Notes under the pieces: generated by a model
Told to the model about the DNA's origin: nothing
The model's input: the letters and a program-made list of their open reading frames with translations, nothing else
Databases searched by the model: none
Translations under genes and position numbers: made by a program
Shown: positions 53,701 to 61,190 of the stretch, piece by piece
How positions within the stretch are numbered: the stretch's first letter is position 1
How the letters are laid out: each line of letters starts with the position of its first letter
Assembly (NCBI RefSeq): GCF_943371865.1
Contig: NZ_CALRWL010000001.1
Location: forward strand, 186,001 to 250,000
Source: Azorhizobium sp943371865
GTDB taxonomy: Bacteria; Pseudomonadota; Alphaproteobacteria; Rhizobiales; Xanthobacteraceae
Direction of reading: 5' to 3'
DNA length: 64,000 nt

Positions 53701-54154
53701 CAGCTATGAGTTCGCCTTCCCGGACTGGTACATCAAGCCCTATGCGGACCTTGATCTGCTCTACACCTACATGCCCGGCTATGGCGAGCAGGGGGTGGGG
53801 GCCGCCCTGCGCTTCTCGTCCGCCGACCAATGGAATGTGGCGTTCAGCCCCAATGTGGAGTTCGGCGGCCGGGTGAACCTGTCGCCGGACAGCTGGCTTC
53901 GCCCCTATGCGACGGTGGGCATGACCTTCTTCGCCAAGGACAGCATGCCGGTGGGGGTGAGCCTCCTGAGCAGTTCGCTGCCGAACCTGGAGTTCGTGAC
54001 CGACGTGACCATGCCGAGCGAACTGGTCACCGTCAGTGCGGGTGCGCAGCTGTTCAGCAGCAAGGGCTATGAGGTGCGGGCCGAGTACAAGGCGGATATC
54101 GCCGAGAGCTACCTCTCCCATGAGGTCAGCGCCCGCTTCGCCGTGCAGTTCTGA
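47738..54154 (+). CDS. Giant autotransporter (type Va) with glycine-rich repeat passenger
   Basis: A 2138-residue outer-membrane autotransporter. The N-terminal 90 residues form an extended signal region: a hydrophobic stretch early (VVVGGIVVSLLEWWLPVS) and the usual signal core further on (GGLLGGTSLIALLVAAG, ending SHAADA), so a start at 47882 is also possible. The passenger (about residues 90-1800) is a predicted right-handed beta-helix built of about 18 copies of a repeat ending AQSIGGGGG or AQSVGGGGG, each followed by a glycine-rich spacer. Two non-repeat insertions interrupt it, at about 50716-51006 and 51540-51700. The last about 270 residues form a 12-strand beta-barrel ending in SARFAVQF, with the terminal Phe expected for Bam recognition. 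It probably acts in adhesion or biofilm formation. Confidence 0.9.
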   Translation: MRADVENYRSAVVVGGIVVSLLEWWLPVSRLAAADKGGGLAPHARAHRMPAYQAHPIPAIARTRVRAAVGGLLGGTSLIALLVAAGPSHAADAVRIVNRGANGTEGEILFNWRTFPTEGANGAPVAASNASPIAAGAGAAIELGSIGGWGGSGDFGILRNVPGANGGAGGAVSLINSGAISGGANATVVTPLVSLYSRGGTGGNGFDAFGAGGAGGSVTLDQRGTVEASGIGTPAISLLSQGGAAGLRGGTTTSRGGTSRDRMALDAGGVGGTVTASIAASAWVVTTGANAPALIAASNGGNGGNADANTSTYYGSNGGAGGTVRVTNDGHVIAFGEGASAIVLQSVGGTGGRGAGGAFTSAAAGAPGGNGGTVSAVNTGEVWTFGSYGFGILAQSVGGAGGQGASAAFGSGGGGGAAGVSGAVSVTQSGTILTFGTGATALLAQSVGGGNAIFAFQAEAPTANSTSSGGAGGRSGFLPFTSGGTGGAGGGGGPVTVEQSGAIVTTGDAATGVLLQSIGGGGGTGGIANSRGAFLAVALGGAGGGGGDGGLVTYRGLGGTIETYGDRSSAILAQSIGGGGGTGGYASAQSIGPGLSASSSVGGSGGGGGTGGAVSVSNQTMLSTLGTQSMGIQALSIGGGGGVGGGAGAIAIAVPLVTPSGQSLPSIAIAQSVGGSGGSGGSGGTVTVRNDTLIETLGVGAIGIQAQSIGGGGGNAGNANAYALAVAAPGSPAISSTSSIGGSGGGGGNGASVSVDQFGRIFTTGDQAIGIQAQSIGGGGGNAGAATATSDALSLKSSVKLSDAIGGRSVDGGGCGGAVRVSNTDGLIETLGSGATGIFAQSIGGGGGNGGSVQAATSASLSFDKTLGSLVEKLPLADSLAIVTALGGSGGKGGNGGAVSVETSAGALVRTSGSDASAIFAQSIGGGGGTGGGGSATAAGKASITLSFGGTGGSGGSGGSVGVTNKGVLETSADGAHGIFAQSIGGGGGSGGSLTADTSKTPDTVGQVWASLKDAVGVTAYNTWAADKGNAETKEKLAEFIKDIQDTGTYKDLSDAFKNSDFAKQMKSFWTNATTYLDGQSKSATKLPDVSLTLSFGGNGGAGNTGGDVTVTNTGAIATFGDVSLGVFAQSVGGGGGAGGLGYASGTNKTNLSGTLGGTGGAGNAGGQVSVRNDGTIATTGELSYGLFAQSVGGGGGIGVGSTSSGNKNVSLNLTIGGNGGTGAHGGAVSVTNRGTIATSGVEAHALVAQSVGGGGGAFVMNPANTGATSTTGKTSSTGDAAAEEVPGETILALLKAVGIEQVPSASTASSDKAPAKSGSFTLGGSGGASGNGGAVTISHSGGISTSGTAAFGILAQSIGGGGGLVGDAADPGGHKYTAGLGGTGGAAGNGGALNITFGSGAGISTSGDGATAVFLQSIGGGGGYGGAFVAQGIRLPFIGREGGSSGDGGAISIGMDGSAANLSIATTGAAAHGIFAQSIGGGGGAVTDVLGSVSPLLSTAGRRNSNGNGGEVSIRTSGSIVATGRNAYGIFVQSGAQDAEGALDPTRSGGAIRIRHAGIITGGSDQGAAIRIDGGSFNQIDFDANSVISAVSGRAILGSFGTESITNAGTVIGEIDLVSTGSREDNRFMNAPGGIYQTGGSGAVNLGPNGRFFNDGRFDIGGVGTLATATLTGRLEQSSSGALVADVTSTPAAGQARSDLLNVVGGLSLRGTVQASVVGGLRPETFRIITVDGSLENRATATSWAAGSPFAWNLTQANNALEITPRANFATPAGLTATASERNVMTYLQQLWGAPRVSTQDAMVFGDFARSTSAQDYMQGIDSLSPEESASAAATQTLGTRASMHAALSCPVFTDTGTLMQETNCSWARIIGTWTQQTSSADVSGYDQSAVTYRVGVQREVYTDWFVGVTAGFTQSWQTASDGSSTQGNGGDVALSVKHQVGPWLFSAAGSLGFGNYETDRVLNLGPAVALSNSEWNVVTAGGRLRASYEFAFPDWYIKPYADLDLLYTYMPGYGEQGVGAALRFSSADQWNVAFSPNVEFGGRVNLSPDSWLRPYATVGMTFFAKDSMPVGVSLLSSSLPNLEFVTDVTMPSELVTVSAGAQLFSSKGYEVRAEYKADIAESYLSHEVSARFAVQF
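48750..52220 (+). repeat. Tandem protein-coding repeats of the autotransporter passenger
   Basis: About 18 imperfect units of roughly 55-75 codons, each carrying the core Q-S-I/V-G-G-G-G-G encoded by runs of GGC codons. They are DNA-level repeats as well, and so a likely site of length variation. They lack the constant length and unique spacers of a CRISPR array. Confidence 0.75.
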
Positions 54155-54196
54155 CCGGCCGGTGGCGATGACGGGCCGTCAGCGTTTGATCTGACT

Positions 54197-54248
54197 GCGC
54201 CTTCTCGTCCCCTGACGCACACGCGGTCGTCGGGGGACGAGAAGGCGC
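54197..54248 (+). terminator. Large stem-loop after the giant autotransporter gene
   Basis: GCGCCTTCTCGTCCCC (54197-54212) pairs perfectly with GGGGACGAGAAGGCGC (54233-54248) around a 20-base loop. It lies 43 bases after the stop. No T-run. Confidence 0.65.
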
Positions 54249-54477
54249 GCGCTTTGGGGCTTCGGGTGCGGGCTGGATCGCGCGCGGATGGGTTTCGTCG
54301 GGATGGGTGCGGCTGAGGGGCCTCGCGAGGCCGCGGCGGATGGCGGTGCGGTGTGATCCGGGGGATGGCGAGGGGGCTTGCCGCGATGGGCCTGTCGCAC
54401 GGGATATGGTCGTCCCCGGTGTGTCGCCCGGTGGGGCCACCTTCCCCCCAGGATATCGGCATCAGACTTGAATAGGG

Positions 54478-54514
54478 GCCCATGCGCCGGGCCATGACGG
54501 CCCGGCGCATGGGC
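54478..54514 (-). terminator. Stem-loop after the GDSL autotransporter gene
   Basis: A 16-base stem: CCCATGCGCCGGGCC at 54479-54493 with GGCCCGGCGCATGGG at 54499-54513 plus one flanking G-C pair. It starts 8 bases after the GDSL autotransporter stop on the minus strand. Confidence 0.7.
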
Positions 54515-54522
54515 GAGGTTGG

Positions 54523-57500
54523 CTACCAGCGATACTTCAGGTCCACCGAGAACACCTGCGCGGTCACGTCGTTGGAGAACTGCAGGTCATAGCGGGTGGA
54601 GACCTTCAGGTTGGCATCCTGCTGCGCGGTGAGGCCGGCGGAGAGCACAGCGATGTTGCGGCCGAGGCCGGTGCCTTCCACCGTGAAGGGCGCCGCCGGT
54701 GCGCCGATCAGGCCCGCCGTCGTCGTCACGTTCTGATCGCCGAAATTATAGTAATAGCGGGCGTTCAGTTCGGGCGTGATGGCGAAGGTGGCGGCATTGA
54801 CGACGCTGGAGAGCCGGACGCCGATGGACGGCATGATCAGGTCCATGTCCTGCGAGCCGACGCTGAGCCCGGCGGAACCGGCGTTGGTCTCGGTGAAGAC
54901 GCCGCGCGTGAGATGGTACCAGTCAAAGCCGAGGCTCGGCTCGATCGCCACGGCATTCAGGCCGAAGGTGCCGCCGGCCTTGACCGAGGCCATCACGTCA
55001 TTGCCGTTGGCCCCGCCCGATGCGGTGCGGGACAAGGTGCCGAAGGCCAGCGACCGGGTGGTGGAATAATCCACATAGGCATAGGCCAAAGTGCCATCCA
55101 CGAACAGGTTGCCCTGCTGCCAGGAGCCATAAAGGGACGCCTGGTAGCTGTCCGCGCTGCCGTCGCCGCCGGTGTTGCCGTCATTGTCGAACGCGCCATA
55201 GGCCAGGCTGGCGCCGATGAGGCCATTGCCGAAGCTGCGATCCAGGCCGAGCATGACGCCGAGGCCGGTCATGTCGTAGCCACCGGGGCCGGAGATGGTG
55301 GAAGGGCCACCCATCACCCGCGCCCAGGCCGAGACACCGTCCATGCCGCCGGTGCCTTGGCCGGGCGCGGCCTGCGCCACCGCGGCGGAGGCGCCCCGCA
55401 GCACGTTGCCGAGGCCGGACGTATCCTGGCCGAGGCTGAGCGCAGCCACATCGGTGCCGCTGCCCGCGGCCTCGCGCCCGGAGCGGCGCGACCACATGCG
55501 GTCCTCCATGGCGCGGGTGAACTGCCCGCGCTGGATGGCATCGGAGGTCATGAGATCGCCGATGGAGATGCCGGACAACTGGTCGAGGGCATTGGCGCCG
55601 GCCGCGTTCGTCTCCGTGGTGTCGAGCCCATAGAAGACGGTGTCCAGGTCGCCCTGGGCGAAGGAGCGATAGGCGCCGGTGAGATGGGCGGCGACCGCGC
55701 GCTGATTGGCCGTGGTGGCCGGGGCGGCGAAATTGCGCTGGAACTGAACCGTGGCGGCATTGCCGCTATAGCTCAGCGTCTCCGACAGGAACGGGCTGAG
55801 ATCCAATACGCCGTCATAGGCACCGCTGAGCGCTCCGGCGGATGCGGCGAAGGTGAAGCTCTGGCTGGTGATCTTGTCGGTGGGGTCGGTGACGATCACC
55901 ACCTGGCCGTCGAGCGTCATGGTGCCGTTGACCACCAATTGGTCGGCGCGGTTATTGTCCACTTCCAACTGGTAGCGGCCGGTGTCGGTGAAGGTGACAT
56001 CGCCATTGATGGTCAGCGTGCCGATGGAATTGCCCGGCGCCAACGTGCCGCCGATATAAAGACCGCCCGCGCGCCCGTCCGTGCTGACGGTGCCACGGCT
56101 GGTGGTGGTCACCGTTCCCGAGCCGCCGAGGGTGGCGTTGTCGGCCACTTCGATGCGGTAGGAGATGTAGGGATTGACGGTGTTCACCTTGAGCGTGCCC
56201 GCCGCCACCGTGGTGAGCTGCCGCCCCGCGGTGGACGAAGCCGTCGTGAGGTTCTGGCTGTTGGCCGAGGTGTTCATGGTGGAGCGCAGGTCCAGCGTCC
56301 CGGTGCCGGTCTTGGTCAGCCGGCCGTCGCCGCTCAGCGTGTTGTTCTGGAGCGTGAGGGTGACGCCGCCGCTGGTGTCGAACGTGCCGCCGGCGGCATT
56401 GATCTGCACATTGCGCTGCATGGCAAACGAGGCGCTGGCGGAGAGCGCGCCCCCTTGCAGGGTCAGCAGGCCGGAGCGATCGCCGAGATTGGCGTCAGAC
56501 GAGACCCGCACCGTGCCGGCGTCGATCCGGGTGCCGCCGGCATAGGTGTTCTGCCCGGCGAGGGTGAGGGTGGACTCGCCCTGCTTGATCATGGAGCCGG
56601 TGCCGCCGATGGTGCCGGCAAAGGTGCGGTCGCGGATCTCGATATTGGCCACATAGGGCAAGGAGAGCGTCACCGCCGCGCCATACTCCAGCCAGTCGGT
56701 GGTGGTGGCGTATTGCGCGATCATCTCGTGCGCTTTGGTGGTGGGATGGAACTCATCCCAGAACAGGTAATTCTGCACATTGGCCTGCGAGCAGCCGTTC
56801 ACATATTTGCCGGTGTCCGCGGCCACGCAATTGTCCTTGGCATTCAGGAAGCCGAAGGATGTGGGATTGGCCTGCACCTCCGCCAGGAAGGCGGCGGCAT
56901 CGACGACGATGATGCGTGAGTTCGGGCTGGTGCGCGCGAACTCGTCGCCGAGCTTGTAGAGATTGTCCTTCAGGCCGCGATTGGTCTGGCTGACCGTGGT
57001 GCTCAGTTCCTGCCGCAAGGCTGCGCTCTCGGTGGCGATCTTGGGGGTGGTGCTGATGTCCGCGATGGTCCAGACATAATAGGTCGCCCCGCGCTGGGCG
57101 ACGTCGGAGCGGCTGTTGAATGCGTTCTGAATATCGCGGATCGCCGTGGGAACGTTGTCCAGTATGGCATTCTTCTCTCTGGAAATGCCGTCCTTGAAGC
57201 CGAAGAAGTTCTGAACGCGGCCATCTTCCACATACTGGCGAAAATTGTTGCCGCCGATGGTCAAGGTGACCAGGGGCTTAGCGCCATAGGCGGCGGATTG
57301 CATCTTGGACACCTGCCATGTCCAAGGCATCTGCTCGTACCAGGAAAATTCACCCCCAGTCACGCCGTTGCGAAACTGGCGGACCTGGTTTTCCAGATGG
57401 TTGATGATGTAGAGCCGTTTGTCGTAATAATCGCCGGTAACGGCCCCACCCCACGCCAGGTTGCGATCGGAATTGTAGGGAATCCGATTCTGCTGCGCCA

Positions 57501-57705
57501 GATATTCGACCCAGACTGGCCCGTTCGAGAAGTGATTGTTGTAGTAGAGGCTCCCTTTCGGGTACGGCGTCCTGGCGCCCGTGCGGCCCACGTCCGTCAG
57601 GCTGTCACCCAGGCTCCACAGCGCGGAGTATTGCGGTGCCGCAGTCTGGGCGAAGGCTGTCGAGGACAGCAACACCACTGAAAACACGGAGAGAAGAGAA
57701 CGCAT
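54523..57705 (-). CDS. GDSL-esterase autotransporter (type Va)
   Basis: A 1060-residue outer-membrane autotransporter with an enzymatic passenger. The ATG at 57705 is chosen because GGAG sits seven bases upstream; an ATG at 57717 would place this site inside the gene. The signal peptide is RSLLSVFSVVLLSSTAFA. The GDSL/SGNH hydrolase domain (to about residue 345) shows the Ser block WSLGDSLTD, the block III LTIGGNNF and the Asp-His pair in FWDEFHPTTKAHE. Beta-helix strands with PATR-like repeats follow (GTIGGTGSMIKQGESTLTLA), then a C-terminal barrel from about residue 790 ending VDLKYRW. EstA/ApeE-type enzymes cleave lipids or aryl esters at the cell surface. It is a separate unit from the amide genes upstream. 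Confidence 0.92.
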   Translation of the reverse strand: MRSLLSVFSVVLLSSTAFAQTAAPQYSALWSLGDSLTDVGRTGARTPYPKGSLYYNNHFSNGPVWVEYLAQQNRIPYNSDRNLAWGGAVTGDYYDKRLYIINHLENQVRQFRNGVTGGEFSWYEQMPWTWQVSKMQSAAYGAKPLVTLTIGGNNFRQYVEDGRVQNFFGFKDGISREKNAILDNVPTAIRDIQNAFNSRSDVAQRGATYYVWTIADISTTPKIATESAALRQELSTTVSQTNRGLKDNLYKLGDEFARTSPNSRIIVVDAAAFLAEVQANPTSFGFLNAKDNCVAADTGKYVNGCSQANVQNYLFWDEFHPTTKAHEMIAQYATTTDWLEYGAAVTLSLPYVANIEIRDRTFAGTIGGTGSMIKQGESTLTLAGQNTYAGGTRIDAGTVRVSSDANLGDRSGLLTLQGGALSASASFAMQRNVQINAAGGTFDTSGGVTLTLQNNTLSGDGRLTKTGTGTLDLRSTMNTSANSQNLTTASSTAGRQLTTVAAGTLKVNTVNPYISYRIEVADNATLGGSGTVTTTSRGTVSTDGRAGGLYIGGTLAPGNSIGTLTINGDVTFTDTGRYQLEVDNNRADQLVVNGTMTLDGQVVIVTDPTDKITSQSFTFAASAGALSGAYDGVLDLSPFLSETLSYSGNAATVQFQRNFAAPATTANQRAVAAHLTGAYRSFAQGDLDTVFYGLDTTETNAAGANALDQLSGISIGDLMTSDAIQRGQFTRAMEDRMWSRRSGREAAGSGTDVAALSLGQDTSGLGNVLRGASAAVAQAAPGQGTGGMDGVSAWARVMGGPSTISGPGGYDMTGLGVMLGLDRSFGNGLIGASLAYGAFDNDGNTGGDGSADSYQASLYGSWQQGNLFVDGTLAYAYVDYSTTRSLAFGTLSRTASGGANGNDVMASVKAGGTFGLNAVAIEPSLGFDWYHLTRGVFTETNAGSAGLSVGSQDMDLIMPSIGVRLSSVVNAATFAITPELNARYYYNFGDQNVTTTAGLIGAPAAPFTVEGTGLGRNIAVLSAGLTAQQDANLKVSTRYDLQFSNDVTAQVFSVDLKYRW

Positions 57706-57828
57706 GACAGGCTCCATAGCAATAGGCTCGCCCGCACCGGTGGGCCGGGGGCGTAATCATTTCCGAGATGAAGGACGGATATGCCCGAGCTTAAGCTGTA
57801 TCAGGCGCCTGTAATTGAATGCAGGTTT

Positions 57829-57847
57829 GAAAGATATTGATAGATTT
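57829..57847. promoter_or_regulatory. Degenerate 10-base-period repeat upstream of the GDSL autotransporter
   Basis: TTGAAAGAT at 57829-57837 and TTGATAGAT at 57839-57847, period 10, located about 125 bases before the esterase start. It shares the GA-A/T-AGA core with the site at 47582-47600. Confidence 0.4.
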
Positions 57848-58001
57848 CATGTAGCCCCCACCACGAAGCGTTTTGATGGGATAGTCTATAAATTCGATTT
57901 TCAGTGATGTCACGCCTGCAGCAGTCATGTGGACAGCCTCAGGACAGATTGCCTGCCAATAGGCGCGGAGTGTGGCGAATATGATATCGCGAAATGATGG
58001 T

Positions 58002-58020
58002 ATTGAAAGAAATTGAAAGA
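58002..58020. promoter_or_regulatory. Ten-base-period direct repeat (ATTGAAAGA twice)
   Basis: ATTGAAAGA at 58002-58010 and 58012-58020, followed by AAAT as at the kinase/autotransporter site (47582-47600). About 300 bases upstream of the GDSL autotransporter. Confidence 0.4.
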
Positions 58021-58274
58021 AAATATACTTGTGTATCGGTGCCGAGGTGCCGTTGTGCGATACGTCCCCGGTATCGCAGCGGTGGGGCCTGTTGGCGGCA
58101 CCTGAGGTTCGGCGGGAGTATCAGCGCCGTCATCCGCGCTTGTCGGCCGAGACGCTGCGCCGGGGGCGCAGCCGGAACCCGCCTTTGCACAGAACGCCCT
58201 CGGGCTCGGGCCGCTGGACGGCGCCCTGAGCGCGCGGCGGGATGATGTGCCCTAATATATTGATATAGAACCCG

Positions 58275-58550
58275 TTATCCGATCCGCCGGTACAGACCCG
58301 CCCGCCACAGGCCGAAGGAGCGGCACAGGGATTCGATGCCTAGCGCAGCCACCCCGAGATTCTCGTCGATGTGCCGCTTGATGCGGCTGCGCACGGCCTC
58401 CCGGGAGAGGTCTTCGCCGGGATGGGCCTCATCCAACGGGGCATGGCAGGCGCTTGCCACCAGCAGCGCCAGGGATTGGACCGTGGCCTGGCTCTCGCGA
58501 TGGGCCAGTTGCGTCGCGCCGCGGCGGATGGCGAGCAGATAATCCCCCAT
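58275..58550 (-). pseudogene. Truncated AraC-family regulator remnant
   Basis: A 91-residue open frame that covers the linker and first helix-turn-helix of an AraC regulator: SRIKRHIDENLGVAALGIESLCRSFGLWRAGLYRRIG aligns with the family pattern in which a second HTH of about 50 residues should follow. Here a stop comes right after the first HTH. The ligand-binding N-terminal domain (normally about 180 residues) is also missing. It lies 12 bases after the SDR stop. The gene is most likely a decayed remnant of the regulator of the adjacent amide/nitrile genes; a functional micro-protein is less likely. Confidence 0.6.
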
Positions 58551-58562
58551 GCGTCACCGCCA

Positions 58563-59324
58563 TCAGAACTGCACCCCGCGGGTGAGCGCCCCATCCACCA
58601 CCAGATTGGCGCCGGTGATGAAGCTGGCGGCGCGGCTGGCCAGGAACACGGCGGCATTGGCCATTTCCTGCGGCGTGCCCATGCGCCCGGTGGGGTTGAG
58701 CGCCAGCGAGGCGGCGTAAAGCTCGGGGTTGCCGTCCTTGATCATGTTCCACACCCCGCCCTCGAAATAGGTATTGCCCGGAGAGACGGAATTGGCGCGG
58801 ATGCCCTTGCCCGCCAGCTGGAACGCCAGGCCCTGGGTATAATGGATGATCGCCGCCTTGAAGGTGCCATAGGGGCCGGCGGCGAAATCCACCTCGCGGC
58901 CGGAGACGCTGGAAATGGTGACGATGGCCGGCGCCGCGCTCTTCTCCAGATAGGGCATGGCCGCATCCACCAGCCGCACCGTGCCCATCATGTCGGTGGA
59001 GAAGGACCGCTGCCAGCTGTCCTCATCGGGGCCGATGGACAGGGCGCTGACATTGGCCACCACCACGTCGATGCCGCCCAGGGTTTCGGCCATGTCTGCC
59101 ACCCAGGCCTTGAGCGCCGGGCCGTCGGACACATCCACCGCCGCGCCATAGGCGACTTTGTCCTGGCTTTGCAGCGATGCCACCATGGTGGCCACTTCGG
59201 CGGCATTGCGGGCGCAGATGCCCACATCCGCCCCCTCAGCGGCGAAGGTCTCGGCGATGGCCCGCCCGATGCCCTTGGTGCCGCCGGTGACCAGCACTTT
59301 GGCGCCCTTCAGTCCCAGATCCAT
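58563..59324 (-). CDS. Short-chain dehydrogenase/reductase (SDR)
   Basis: A 253-residue classical SDR: GGTKGIGRAIAETFAAEGA for cofactor binding, VVVANVSA in place of the usual NNAG, the catalytic Ser in ISSVSGREVDF, the YxxxK dyad in PYGTFKAA, and SPGNTYFEGG after it. Arg in ICARNAAEV favours NADP(H). It follows the nitrilase after 23 bases and so is likely cotranscribed. Its substrate is probably an alcohol or keto acid produced from the nitrile or amide. Confidence 0.87.
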   Translation of the reverse strand: MDLGLKGAKVLVTGGTKGIGRAIAETFAAEGADVGICARNAAEVATMVASLQSQDKVAYGAAVDVSDGPALKAWVADMAETLGGIDVVVANVSALSIGPDEDSWQRSFSTDMMGTVRLVDAAMPYLEKSAAPAIVTISSVSGREVDFAAGPYGTFKAAIIHYTQGLAFQLAGKGIRANSVSPGNTYFEGGVWNMIKDGNPELYAASLALNPTGRMGTPQEMANAAVFLASRAASFITGANLVVDGALTRGVQF

Positions 59325-59347
59325 GCTCGGCTCCTTCGGTTTGATTG

Positions 59348-61099
59348 CTAGATGGCGGGGACGCGCAGCCGGTTGGGGCTGCGGACCAGCTCGCGATAAT
59401 GGTGCGGCAGGCGCATGGACACCAGATCCTTGCGCCGCACGATGTTGGTGGGATAGCGGCTGTCGAGGTTGGAGGTGTCCACGGGGGCGGTGGCCAGCCC
59501 CTCGGCCTCGGTGACGAGGGCCTCCCGGCGGGGAAATTCGAACGTATCCGGCCCGAACACGCCGCTGAGGCCGGGATAGCCCGCCTCTGGCGCACTCACA
59601 TTGGCAAAGGCGAGGAAGACATTGTTCTCGCCCGCCCGCACCCGGAAATGGTGCCAGTGATAGGCATCCGCGCCGGTGGGAATGGGCCAGCTCTGGGCAA
59701 CGCTGCTGCCGTCATGGCCGAAGCTGAAGCGGCCGGGAATCGCGGACGGGCAGGCGATCAGATCGCAGCCGCGCAACGCCAGGATGCGCCCGGATTCCGG
59801 GAAGGTCGCATCATGGCCGATGAGCAGGCCGATGCGGCCCAGCGGCGTATCGGCGGTGGTCCAGGTGTCGCCGGCGCTGGCCCAGGCCCGGTCGGCTGTG
59901 GCCAGATGCAGCTTGCGGTGCGCGGCGACGAGACCCTGCGGGCCGATCAGCACGGCGCTGTTGTAGAGCGCATCGCCCGCCGCTTCCGCCAGCCCGGCGA
60001 CGATGTGGATGCGCAGGCGGGTGGCGAGCGCCATGAGCGCGCGGGTGGAGGGGCCGGGGATGGCCTCGGTGCGGGACGCGGGATCGTCCAGGCCGGTGAG
60101 GGACAGTTCGGGGAACACCACCAGATCGGCGCCCTCGGCGCGGGCCTGGGTGGCGAAGGCGGTGATGCGGGTGAGATTGGCGGCGACGTCGGCGGTGGGG
60201 GCAAATTGCGCCACGCTCACCTTCGACACCGTGCCCGGCGGCAGCGGGTGGTGGCCATAGAGCGCGAAGAAATCCAGCGGGTTCCAGCTGAAGGTATCGC
60301 TCAACAATTCGGGATAAAGCTCGGGCCGGCGCTGGGCGAACACGCTTTCCCCCAGCACGGTGCGGGCGCGGGCGAGGTCCAGATCCATGTCGGCGAGCGC
60401 AAAGCCATCGCCGCCGTCGATCACCGCCGCCAGGGTGCCGTCCGGGGCGATGACGCAACTGCCGCCGGAGAACTGCACCGTGCGCTCCAGGCCCCAGCGA
60501 TTGGCCTCGATCACATAGCAGCCGTTCTCGAACGCGCGGCTGATCCAATAAGGCGCGGGGGTGCGCTCCGCCAGCCAGTTGGAGATATGGCAGATGACAT
60601 CGGCGCCCTGCACCGCCATCAGCCGCGCGGTCTCGATGAAGTGGATGTCCATGCAGATCAACAGGCCGATACGCCCGATGGGGGTCTCGAACACCTGATG
60701 GCCCAGATCGCCCGGCGCCGACCATTTCGGCTCGGAGATGTAAGGATGGCTCTTGCGGTGGGTGCCGACCACGCCATCCGGGCCGATCAGCACGGCGCTG
60801 TTGTAATAGATGTTGTCGTCATCCATCTCCGGCAGGCCGACGACGATCCAGCAGTCATAAGCCTTCGCCAAAGCTGAGAAGCGCGCGGTGGTGGGGCCGG
60901 GCACCGGTTCCACCTGTGGCGCGACCTCGGCGCGGTCGAACCAGCAATAGCCGGTGGTGCCCATTTCCGGGGTCACGATCAGGCGGGCGCCGGCCTTCGC
61001 GGCGTCTTCGCACAGGGCCAGCAGGCCGGCGATGTTGCGCTCCTTCTCCCCCAATGTGGGCTCGAACTGGACGGTGGCGACTTTCACGATCTGGGACAT
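59348..61099 (-). CDS. Tandem-domain nitrilase/carbon-nitrogen hydrolase (second domain lacking Cys)
   Basis: A 583-residue protein with two nitrilase-superfamily domains. The first (about residues 1-280) has the full Glu-Lys-Cys triad: VTPEMGTTG, THRKSHPY and LLICMDIHF. The second (about 295-575) keeps Glu in VVFPELSLTG and Lys in AHRKLHLA, but the Cys position reads LLIGHDATF, so it cannot form the thioimidate. The second half may therefore be structural or regulatory. Start at 61099 (AGGA about nine bases upstream) is preferred over 61120. It acts on a nitrile, amide or N-carbamoyl compound; context with an acetamidase and an amide transporter supports an amidase role. Confidence 0.88.
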   Translation of the reverse strand: MSQIVKVATVQFEPTLGEKERNIAGLLALCEDAAKAGARLIVTPEMGTTGYCWFDRAEVAPQVEPVPGPTTARFSALAKAYDCWIVVGLPEMDDDNIYYNSAVLIGPDGVVGTHRKSHPYISEPKWSAPGDLGHQVFETPIGRIGLLICMDIHFIETARLMAVQGADVICHISNWLAERTPAPYWISRAFENGCYVIEANRWGLERTVQFSGGSCVIAPDGTLAAVIDGGDGFALADMDLDLARARTVLGESVFAQRRPELYPELLSDTFSWNPLDFFALYGHHPLPPGTVSKVSVAQFAPTADVAANLTRITAFATQARAEGADLVVFPELSLTGLDDPASRTEAIPGPSTRALMALATRLRIHIVAGLAEAAGDALYNSAVLIGPQGLVAAHRKLHLATADRAWASAGDTWTTADTPLGRIGLLIGHDATFPESGRILALRGCDLIACPSAIPGRFSFGHDGSSVAQSWPIPTGADAYHWHHFRVRAGENNVFLAFANVSAPEAGYPGLSGVFGPDTFEFPRREALVTEAEGLATAPVDTSNLDSRYPTNIVRRKDLVSMRLPHHYRELVRSPNRLRVPAI

Positions 61100-61140
61100 A
61101 GGCGCAATCCTGCGGCGCATCGGTGGATATCAAGAAAAGA

Positions 61141-61154
61141 TGAGCAAATGCTCA
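61141..61154. promoter_or_regulatory. Palindrome TGAGCA-AA-TGCTCA upstream of the nitrilase gene
   Basis: Perfect 6-base inverted repeat with two-base spacer, 41 bases upstream of the nitrilase start. Possible operator for a LysR, GntR or AraC regulator; no intact regulator gene is adjacent. Confidence 0.35.
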
Positions 61155-61190
61155 GTGCATAGTTGAGAACTTGCCGCGCCCGTTTCCGTT

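Larger units (their letters stand above)
54155..54522. other. 368-base convergent intergenic region with two large hairpins
   Basis: Between the convergent autotransporter genes. Apart from two hairpins (54197-54248 and 54478-54514, listed separately) it shows no gene. Confidence 0.6.
57718..58274. other. 557-base intergenic region upstream of the GDSL autotransporter
   Basis: Lower-GC region between the esterase (minus, starts at 57705) and the AraC remnant (ends at 58275). It holds the two 10-base-period repeats at 57829-57847 and 58002-58020, and the promoter of the esterase must lie here. No convincing gene is seen; the short open frames are without ribosome binding sites. Confidence 0.6.

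Noticed and set aside
54913..56919. A 668-codon plus-strand open frame opposite the GDSL autotransporter
   Set aside because: Low-complexity, without homology patterns, and fully antisense to a gene with clear motifs.
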